Assembly: GCA_011390055.1 (NCBI GenBank)
Contig: JAABTC010000032.1
Location: 1-11,245 of the forward strand
Direction of reading: 5' to 3'
From: Burkholderiales bacterium
Lineage (GTDB): Bacteria > Pseudomonadota > Gammaproteobacteria > Burkholderiales > Burkholderiaceae_C
Length of the DNA: 11,245 bases
Both the position numbers and the translations under genes were made by a program. Numbering within the stretch: the stretch's first letter is position 1; each line of letters begins with the position of its first letter. Positions 5,699 through 11,245 of the stretch are shown in pieces. The notes below the pieces were generated by a model that saw nothing but the letters and a program-made list of their open reading frames with translations, ran no database searches and had not been told where the DNA came from.

Positions 5699-6703
5699 TC
5701 AGACCTGCCGAATCCGCCCCTCGACGAGCAGCGGTGCATAGAGCGCCTGGTCGGCCGCCACGCGCTCGACGACGGCGTGGGGTGTCGACGGCGTGATCTC
5801 GAAGCCGGCCAATTCGGCTCGGCCGCGGACTTGCGGCGTCGCCAGGGCGCGGCCAATGTCCTGCTGCAATCGATCGAGCACGGCAGGGGGCGTGCCGGCC
5901 ACCGCCATCAGCGCTGCCCAGGGATGCATCGTCAATGCCGGGCCACCGGCCTCCACCAGGGTCGGTATGTCGGCGTGGCTGGCCAGGCGCGCGGTGGCGG
6001 CCACGGCCAGCGGCCGCATCCGCCCGCTGGCCATCAGTCCGGCCACGGTGTTCATGGCCAGGGCGGTGAAGTCCACTTCGCCACTGGCCACGGCGGTGAG
6101 CAGCGCGCCCGCGTCCTTGAACGGCACATGCAGCATCTGCAGCCCTTCGGCGCGCGCGAGGGTTTCGATCGCGAGATGGCTGGGGTGGCCGTTGCCGAAG
6201 GTCGCATAGCTGATGCGCTCCGGCGCGCGGCGCGCCGCATCGAGCAGATCGGCCAGGCTGCGCCAGCGGCTCGCGCCGCCGACCCAGAGCAGGAAGGTCG
6301 CGCGGAACAGCAGGGTCAGCGGCACGAAGTCGCGAACCGGGTCGTAGGGCAGCGTCGCATGCAGCAGCGGGTTGACCGCCAGCGTCGAGGTGTCGGCCAG
6401 GAACAGGGTGTGGCCGTCGGGCGCGGCGCGGCGGACGTCGGCGAAGGCGACGATGCCCGAGGCGCCGGGCTTGTTGTCGACCAGCACCGGCTGGTCCCAC
6501 TGCAGGGCCAGCCGCTCGGCCACGCTGCGGGCAACGACGTCGGGACCGACCCCGACCGAATACGGCACCACCAGACGAACGGCGCGCTCCGGAAAAGCAC
6601 GCGCGCGGGCGCTGGATCGTGCCGGCCAGCCCGTCAACGCCGTGGCCGCAGCCCCTGCAGCAGCCGTCAGCAAGGCACGTCGCTGCACTCGCGACGCCGC
6701 CAT
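5699..6703 (-). CDS. Bug-family tripartite tricarboxylate transporter substrate-binding protein
   Basis: Periplasmic solute receptor of the Bug/TctC family, 334 residues, a group greatly expanded in Burkholderiales and mostly orphan. The N-terminus carries paired Arg8-Arg9 followed by a hydrophobic stretch (residues 10-24), a Tat-like or Sec signal, with likely cleavage after about Ala36 before FPERAVRLVVPY, the typical mature start. Family marks are the ligand-loop region VGVGPD with Asp55 (the usual double Gly is altered), LVDNKPGASGIVA, the RRAAPDGHTLFLAD segment, LPYDPVRDFVPL, and the late PSTPHAVVERVAADQ region. AGGAG (6718-6714) lies ten bases before the ATG and supports the start. No tctA/tctB membrane genes are adjacent. 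Known members bind carboxylates, so a C4-dicarboxylate ligand beside fumarate reductase is tempting, but nothing in the sequence shows the ligand. Confidence 0.92.
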   Translation of the reverse strand: MAASRVQRRALLTAAAGAAATALTGWPARSSARARAFPERAVRLVVPYSVGVGPDVVARSVAERLALQWDQPVLVDNKPGASGIVAFADVRRAAPDGHTLFLADTSTLAVNPLLHATLPYDPVRDFVPLTLLFRATFLLWVGGASRWRSLADLLDAARRAPERISYATFGNGHPSHLAIETLARAEGLQMLHVPFKDAGALLTAVASGEVDFTALAMNTVAGLMASGRMRPLAVAATARLASHADIPTLVEAGGPALTMHPWAALMAVAGTPPAVLDRLQQDIGRALATPQVRGRAELAGFEITPSTPHAVVERVAADQALYAPLLVEGRIRQV

Positions 6704-6811
6704 CAGACAACGACTCCTGCACGCATCGACATGCCCGTCTCCGTGGCGCTCTTCAGCCGAGCGCCTGTGCCCGCATTGTGGTGAACCGCCGGCCCGCGCC
6801 CTTGCGCAGGA

Positions 6812-6875
6812 TCAACAGCGCCAGCGCGGTGGCCTTGTTGTGGATCAAGACGCATCGCAGCGCCGTGCCGAGAAT
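6812..6875 (+). promoter_or_regulatory. Tandem FNR-like boxes and -10 upstream of the CNB-fold gene
   Basis: TTGTTGTGGATCAA (6835-6848) matches the FNR consensus TTGAT-N4-ATCAA at 9 of 10 defined positions. A second, weaker copy, TTGCGCAGGATCAA (6812-6825), matches at 8 of 10 and lies 23 bases upstream centre to centre. GAGAAT at 6870-6875 is a fair -10 element (4 of 6), exactly 21 bases after the nearer box, which puts that box near -40.5. A start near 6882 leaves a leader of about 56 bases before ATG 6938. The divergent Bug gene might also respond, but its start is about 130 bases away. The rest of this 234-base region (6704-6937) shows no gene. Confidence 0.5.
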
Positions 6876-6937
6876 CCGTCGGCAGCACCCACCGAAGGTC
6901 ACGCCCGTCGATCGCGCGTTGCTGCAGGAGCCACACG

Positions 6938-7417
6938 ATGACAACGACTTCCTTGGGGGCGGCACTTCGACGCCACCGCTTCGTCGCCGAGTTCGAGCCC
7001 GAGCACATCGCGCGTCTGGGCGATCTGGCCGAAGAGGTGCACTTCGCCGAGAGCCAGATCATCTTCCGCGAAGGCGATGACTACTCGGTCTTCTACCTGC
7101 TCGGCGAAGGCATGGTGGCACTCGAGCTCGAGATGCCCGGCACGGTGCTGCGGGTGCAGACGCTGCACGCCGGCGACGAACTCGATTGGTCGGCCGTGCT
7201 GCCGCATGCCGGCAAGCATTTCCAGGCGCGCGCGCTCAGCCCCGTGACGGCTTTGGCTTTCGAGGGCGCGAAGCTGCTCGCCGCGTTCAAGGCCGATCCT
7301 GCCTTCGGCCTGGCCTTCATGCTGCGCTTGATGGGCGTGGTCTCCGATCGGCTGCGCGCCACGCGCGTGCAGTTGCTCGACCTGTACTCGGCAGAAGCCA
7401 AGCGCGCCGGGACCTGA
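6938..7417 (+). CDS. Stand-alone cyclic-nucleotide-binding-fold protein without HTH
   Basis: This 159-residue cytosolic protein has one CRP/FNR-type sensor domain (about 15-115) and ends after a long helix (about 122-152, FMLRLMGVVSDRLRATRVQLLDLY) that would be the CRP dimerisation helix. The C-terminal DNA-binding helix-turn-helix is missing, so it is unlikely to bind promoters itself. The beta-roll glycines are seen in FREGDDYSVFYLLGEGMVAL. In the phosphate-binding cassette (about 78-100) Glu81 is kept, but the Arg-Ser pair that holds cAMP in CRP appears replaced by a KHFQ segment, and the cassette has the DWSAVLP form of a proteobacterial subgroup with GWSWL-like cassettes. The ligand is therefore unknown. 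AGGAG (6926-6930) is seven bases before the ATG. The promoter has FNR-like boxes. The gene is convergent with nuoN, 14 bases away. It is not frameshifted: no HTH-like sequence is seen in the following bases. Confidence 0.85.
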   Translation: MTTTSLGAALRRHRFVAEFEPEHIARLGDLAEEVHFAESQIIFREGDDYSVFYLLGEGMVALELEMPGTVLRVQTLHAGDELDWSAVLPHAGKHFQARALSPVTALAFEGAKLLAAFKADPAFGLAFMLRLMGVVSDRLRATRVQLLDLYSAEAKRAGT

Positions 7418-7431
7418 GCCGGGGAGCGCTG

Positions 7432-8844
7432 TTAGAGGCGGTCCATCACCCAGCCGGGGAACACGGTGGCCAGTGCGGCCGCGCCGAAGCAGGCCAGGCT
7501 GGCGCCGACCATGAGGCGGTTCGAGCTCCGGGCGGGTGCGTCCGCTGCCGCCGAAGGGCCGGTGCCCATGAACATCAACTGGATCACGCGCAGGTAGAAG
7601 TACAGGCCGAGGTAGCTGCCGACCAGGCCGAGCACGGCATAGGTCGTGTGGCCTGCGGCCATCACGTTCTTGAAGATCAGGAACTTGGCGACAAAGCCGG
7701 GCAGCGGCGGGATGCCCGCGAGCGAGAGCATCGCGATGGCGATCATCAAAGCGGCGAAGGGCGCGCGCTGGAACAGGCCCTTCAGGTTGTCGAGGCGGTC
7801 GCGTTCGAGGTCGTCGCTCGCCGTACCTGAAGAAGGCAATGCCGCGAAAACGAGCAGGTTCATCAGGCCGTAGATCAGCAGGTAGAAAACGACCGACTGG
7901 AGCCGGCCCGCCGGGTCGCCGAGCAGCGCATAGAACAGGTAGCCGGCGTGGGCGATCGAACTGTACGCAATCATCCGGCGCAGGCTCGGCTGTTTCATCG
8001 CCGCCAGATTGCCCCAGACGATCGAGGCCAGCGGCAGCCAGACGATCAGCTCGATCATGGGCGAGGCGAGGTTGGCGCTGCCGAAAAGGCGCAGGGCTGC
8101 CAGCAGCACCCCCGCCTTGACGATGGTGGCCATGTAGGCCGTCACCGGAACGCTCGCGGCCTCGTAGGCGTCGGGCGCCCAGGCGTGCAGCGGCACGATC
8201 GCGGCCTTCAGGAAGAAGGCCAGGATCACCAGCACCGCAGCCGCGCGGGCCATCGTGTCGGTGGCGACGAGGGCCGGCGCGAAGGTCTCGATCGACAAGG
8301 ACGCGCTGCCGCCATAGAGCAGCGATGCGCCCATCAGGAACATCGCACTGGCCGTGCCGCCGAGCACCAGGTACTTCAGCGCAGCCTCGGCGCTCTGCGG
8401 CCGGCGGTAAGCCAGCAGCACCAGCACGTACACCGGCAGCGACATCAGCTCCAGCCCGAGGAACAGGGTGAGGAAGCTGTCCGCCGACTGCACCAGGCAC
8501 ACGCCGTACAGGGATGACAGCAGCAGCGCGGAGAACTCGCCGCCCTCGAACTCGTCGCGCGACATCAGGAGCACCGGAAGTGCCAGCGCCAGCACGATCG
8601 CCTTGGCCAGCAGGCCGGCGGGGTCGACCGAGAAGTGGCCGGCAAAGGGCGCGGCCTCGAAGCCAGCCCACGACAAACCCGCTGCGGCCAGTGCCGCCGC
8701 GCCGACGCACAGCACGGCCACCGGCAGCGACGCGCGCGGCCAGCGTCCGACGATCTCCAGCGTGATCAAGAGCACCATGCCGAGCAGCAGCAGGTGCTCG
8801 GGCAGCATCGCGCTCAGCACGGTCCACGCGGCCGATGTCGTCAT
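7432..8844 (-). CDS. nuoN: NADH-quinone oxidoreductase subunit N (NuoN)
   Basis: Antiporter-like proton-pumping membrane subunit of complex I, 470 residues (E. coli NuoN 485), with about 13-14 hydrophobic helices. Family residues are in place: Glu132 in LGLELMSLPVYVL, Lys213 in FFLKAAIVPLHAWAPDAYE, Lys243 in ATIVKAGVLLA, and Lys387 in GIPPLPGFVAKFLIF, matching the conserved charged axis of the E. coli subunit. The ATG overlaps the nuoM stop by four bases (ATGA), and a GGGGA (8856-8852) lies seven bases upstream. It is the last nuo gene here. The usual beta-proteobacterial followers of nuoN that I remember (a DUF2818 protein, a NUDIX hydrolase) are absent; a convergent gene follows instead. 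No terminator is seen after the stop. Confidence 0.97.
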   Translation of the reverse strand: MTTSAAWTVLSAMLPEHLLLLGMVLLITLEIVGRWPRASLPVAVLCVGAAALAAAGLSWAGFEAAPFAGHFSVDPAGLLAKAIVLALALPVLLMSRDEFEGGEFSALLLSSLYGVCLVQSADSFLTLFLGLELMSLPVYVLVLLAYRRPQSAEAALKYLVLGGTASAMFLMGASLLYGGSASLSIETFAPALVATDTMARAAAVLVILAFFLKAAIVPLHAWAPDAYEAASVPVTAYMATIVKAGVLLAALRLFGSANLASPMIELIVWLPLASIVWGNLAAMKQPSLRRMIAYSSIAHAGYLFYALLGDPAGRLQSVVFYLLIYGLMNLLVFAALPSSGTASDDLERDRLDNLKGLFQRAPFAALMIAIAMLSLAGIPPLPGFVAKFLIFKNVMAAGHTTYAVLGLVGSYLGLYFYLRVIQLMFMGTGPSAAADAPARSSNRLMVGASLACFGAAALATVFPGWVMDRL

Positions 8845-10379
8845 GGCGCTTTCCCCGGCAGCCGAGAGCTGCTCACCAGTTGCTGGTAGGCGCGAGCCGC
8901 GGCTTCCGTCTTGCGCAGCGGCTCGTCGGGGAACAGGCCGAGGGCGAAGACCGCCGCCACGATCAAGGCCAGGATGCTCTTCTCGCGCCCATTCAAGTCG
9001 GCCAGGGGCAGGTGCGGCGCCTTCGCCGCGCCGAACAGGAAGCCGCGCGCGAAGCGCAGCATGTAGAGCGCGCCGAGCACGATGCCGGACACAGCGGTGA
9101 CCGCCAGCACCAGCGGCAGGCTGTTGCCCGCCTGATGCAACGGCCAGGCGGCCTTGAAGGCGCCGAGCAGTGCGAGGAACTCGCCCGTGAATCCGCTGGT
9201 CGTCGGCAGGCCGACGGATGCCAGCGTGAGGATCATGAAGAACACCGAGTAGACCGGCAACAGCTTGGCCAGCCCGCCGTAGGCCGACAGCTCACGCGTG
9301 TGGCAGCGCTCGTAGACCATGCCGACCATCAGGAACAGACCGCCCGCGACCAGGCCATGGCTGACCATCTGGATCAACGCGCCCTGAATGCCGATCAGGT
9401 CGAGACTGAGCAGGCCCAGCATCACGTAGCCGAGATGGCTGATGGACGAGTAGGCGATGATCTTCTTGATGTCGTCCTGCACCAGCGCCAGGCAGGCGCC
9501 GTAGACGATGCTGATCACCGACAGCGTCATCAGCGCCGGCGTGAAGAGGGCGGTCGCATCGGGAAAGAGCGGAAAGCCCAGCTTCATGAAGCCGTAGGTG
9601 CCCATCTTCAGCATCACGCCGGCCAGGATGACCGAGCCTGCCGTGGGCGCCTCGACGTGGGCGTCGGGCAGCCAGGTGTGCAAAGGCACCATCGGCACCT
9701 TGATCGCGAAGGCCAGCGCGAAGGCGGCCAGCAGCCACGCCTGCACGTCCAGCGGCAGGCGCGCGGCGACCAGGTCGGCGAAGGCGAACGAAGCTATTCC
9801 CGTCGTCGTCTGCAACGAATGGACGAGGTAGATCAGCGCGGCCAGCATCAGGATGCTGCCGAAGGCGGTGTAGAGCACGAACTTGATCGTTGCGTAGATG
9901 CGTCGCTCGCCGCCCCAGATGCCGATCAACAGGAACATCGGAATCAACATCGCTTCCCAGAAGACGTAGAACAGGAACAGGTCCTGCGCCAGGAAGGTGC
10001 CGAGCATCGCGAACTGGATCAGCAGCAGCATCGCGTAGAACAGCTTCACGTCCTTGGCGATCGCGCTGAAGGCCCCGGCGACCACCAGGGGGCCGAGGTA
10101 GGCGGTGAGCGCCACCAACAACAGGTTGGTGCCGTCCAGGCCGATCTGGTAGTGCACGCCCCAGGCCGCGATCCAGGGCAGCCGGGTCTCGAACTGCAGA
10201 CCCGCGGCGGCGGCGTCGAAGCGGGTGTAGAGCCAGGCCGCGATGGCGAGCTGAACCAGGGTGACCGCCAGTGTCAGCCAGCGCGTGACGTCATGCGCAT
10301 CCCGCGGCACGAGCAGCAGCACGCCGATGCCTGCCAACGGCAGCCACAACAGCGCGTTCAGCAGCCCGGCCTCAAACAT
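8841..10379 (-). CDS. nuoM: NADH-quinone oxidoreductase subunit M (NuoM)
   Basis: Antiporter-like proton-pumping membrane subunit of complex I, 512 residues (E. coli 509). The conserved charged residues are Glu142 in FYVFWEAMLIPMFLLIG, Lys227 in AIKVPMVPLHTWLPDAHVEAP, and Lys258 in GVMLKMGTYGF; the DDIKKIIAYSSISHLGYV motif of the proton-translocating domain is also present. The start at ATG 10379 (MFEAGLLNALLWLPL) is chosen because GGAG (10391-10388) lies eight bases upstream and because it removes an unlikely eight-residue extension reaching 10403. It overlaps the end of nuoL by eight bases and the start of nuoN by four, so nuoL-M-N are translationally coupled. Confidence 0.97.
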   Translation of the reverse strand: MFEAGLLNALLWLPLAGIGVLLLVPRDAHDVTRWLTLAVTLVQLAIAAWLYTRFDAAAAGLQFETRLPWIAAWGVHYQIGLDGTNLLLVALTAYLGPLVVAGAFSAIAKDVKLFYAMLLLIQFAMLGTFLAQDLFLFYVFWEAMLIPMFLLIGIWGGERRIYATIKFVLYTAFGSILMLAALIYLVHSLQTTTGIASFAFADLVAARLPLDVQAWLLAAFALAFAIKVPMVPLHTWLPDAHVEAPTAGSVILAGVMLKMGTYGFMKLGFPLFPDATALFTPALMTLSVISIVYGACLALVQDDIKKIIAYSSISHLGYVMLGLLSLDLIGIQGALIQMVSHGLVAGGLFLMVGMVYERCHTRELSAYGGLAKLLPVYSVFFMILTLASVGLPTTSGFTGEFLALLGAFKAAWPLHQAGNSLPLVLAVTAVSGIVLGALYMLRFARGFLFGAAKAPHLPLADLNGREKSILALIVAAVFALGLFPDEPLRKTEAAARAYQQLVSSSRLPGKAP

Positions 10380-11245
10380 GCCGCCAGCTCCAGAGCACCG
10401 CACCGACGATGCCCATCGCGACGAACCACAGGTAGAGCTGCAGGCTGCCGGTCTGCACCCTGCCCAGCACGCCGCCGGTGAAGCGGCCGAGCGCGCCCAG
10501 GCTGTTCAGGGTGCCGTCGAGCAGGACGCGGTCCCCCAGGCGCAGGAAGACACGGTCGGAGATCCACACCAGCGGCCGGCCGATCAAGCGCTCGTACAGT
10601 TCGTCGACGAAGTACTTGCCCGTCAACCAGCGGTGTGCAATGGGCAGACCCTGGCGCAGCCGATCCGCGCGGCCGGCGTCGCCACGGTAGAGGAAAGCCG
10701 CTGCGGCCAGCCCCGCCAGGGCCAGCACCACCGACAGCACCAGCAGCGGTGTCTCGAAGTGGTGCAGGGCCTCCGGGACCGCCGGCAGGGGCAGTTGGGG
10801 CTCGAGGAAGTGGGGCAGCGCGAGGAAGCCGCCGACGGCCGACAACAGCGCCAGAAGCACCAGCACGCCGGTCATGGCCAGCGGCGATTCATGCACATGC
10901 GCAGCGACCTTCGGGTCCATGCGCGAGCGACCCAGGAAGGCCAGCCAGAGCAGGCGGAACATGTAGAACGCGGTCATCAGTGCCGTCAGGGCCGCAACCC
11001 CCCACAGCAGCGGCGAGCCTCCCTGCGGGCTGGCAAAGGCATACCAGAGGATCTCGTCCTTGGAAAAGAACCCGGCCAGCGGCGGGATGCCCGCGATCGC
11101 CGCCGTGGCCACCGCGAAAGTCACGAAGGTGACCGGGATGCGCCGTGCCAGGCCGCCCATCTTGCGCAAGTCCTGCTCGCCCGACAGCGCGTGGATCACG
11201 CTGCCGGCGCCCAGGAACAGGCAGGCCTTGAAGAAGGCATGCGTG
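10372..11245 (-). CDS. nuoL: NADH-quinone oxidoreductase subunit L (NuoL), C-terminal part
   Basis: Distal proton-pumping subunit of complex I; the last 290 or so residues are visible, and the N-terminal half lies beyond the right edge. The frame is open to base 11245, where the family motif THAFFKACLFLGAGSVIHAL begins. The next landmark is the conserved IAGIPPLAGFFSKDEIL, whose Lys (codon 11061-11059) corresponds to the essential late-helix Lys of E. coli NuoL. The C-terminus has the charged GKYFVDELYERLIGRPLVWISDRV segment and a final membrane helix (about the last 25 residues, LYLWFVAMGIVGAVLWSWRHV), consistent with the long lateral helix and anchor helix of NuoL. The GTG at 11199 is internal. 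The stop overlaps the nuoM start by eight bases. Confidence 0.96.
   Translation of the reverse strand, partial: THAFFKACLFLGAGSVIHALSGEQDLRKMGGLARRIPVTFVTFAVATAAIAGIPPLAGFFSKDEILWYAFASPQGGSPLLWGVAALTALMTAFYMFRLLWLAFLGRSRMDPKVAAHVHESPLAMTGVLVLLALLSAVGGFLALPHFLEPQLPLPAVPEALHHFETPLLVLSVVLALAGLAAAAFLYRGDAGRADRLRQGLPIAHRWLTGKYFVDELYERLIGRPLVWISDRVFLRLGDRVLLDGTLNSLGALGRFTGGVLGRVQTGSLQLYLWFVAMGIVGAVLWSWRHV

Noticed and set aside
5684..6784. A 366-codon open frame antisense to the Bug gene
   Set aside because: Composition artefact; the minus-strand Bug protein has a signal peptide, a ribosome-binding site and family motifs.
10380..10403. Eight-residue N-terminal extension of NuoM
   Set aside because: ATG 10379 has a GGAG at proper distance and matches the usual NuoM N-terminus; the extension would cover that ribosome-binding site.
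8835..10481. A 548-codon open frame antisense to nuoM
   Set aside because: Low-complexity, Gln/Arg/His-rich translation of the complement of membrane-protein codons; nuoM is certain and the antisense frame has no family signature.
1..11245. tRNA, rRNA, CRISPR array, insertion sequence or prophage remnants
   Set aside because: Nearly all sequence is assigned to protein genes with short gaps; I saw no direct-repeat arrays, transposase motifs or tRNA-like cloverleaf with T-loop signature in the gaps.

Overview
The window is about 11.2 kb of uniformly GC-rich, densely coded DNA. It looks like a betaproteobacterium of the order Burkholderiales. This is inferred from base composition, from a Bug-type periplasmic binding protein, and from the PobA and Nuo protein types; no marker gene fixes the genus. 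I found no RNA genes, insertion sequences, CRISPR arrays, attachment sites or replication origin.

Layout, left to right. Bases 1-1171 (+) hold almost all of pobA (4-hydroxybenzoate 3-monooxygenase); only about two N-terminal codons lie outside. Bases 1324-1989 (+) encode a secreted YkuD-like (L,D-transpeptidase-related) protein with a non-standard active-site motif. A strong hairpin at 1998-2028 follows, then an FNR/Anr-like promoter at 2030-2070 and a three-gene operon, frdC-frdA-frdB (2117-5671, +). These genes encode a complete quinol:fumarate reductase of the Wolinella succinogenes type, with all haem ligands, catalytic residues and iron-sulfur cysteines in place. Convergent with it is an orphan Bug/tripartite-tricarboxylate-transporter binding protein (5699-6703, -). 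A 234-base divergent intergenic region with two FNR-like boxes separates that gene from a small stand-alone cyclic-nucleotide-binding-fold protein (6938-7417, +). The rest, on the minus strand, is the distal end of a complex I operon, nuoL (partial) - nuoM - nuoN, running right to left and ending at 7432.

How the parts may fit. Complex I oxidises NADH and reduces membrane quinone, and a quinol:fumarate reductase re-oxidises quinol with fumarate. Together they would make an anaerobic NADH-fumarate chain. The two best promoter candidates, upstream of frdC and of the small sensor-like gene, each carry a near-consensus FNR palindrome with the same 21-base gap to a plausible -10 element. That suggests the central part of the window (about 2030-7417) is an oxygen-controlled accessory block between a housekeeping aromatic-catabolism gene and the nuo operon. 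The gene identities are well supported. The shared oxygen control, the physiological link between nuo and frd, and the role of the Bug protein are inference.

Points worth a second look: the matched FNR-like promoters; paired hairpins around the frd promoter and start; a five-codon reading frame that bridges frdC and frdA through two ATGA overlaps; the HTH-less sensor protein lacking the usual cAMP phosphate-binding Arg-Ser; and the unusual YkuD motif. None of these by itself proves a new system.
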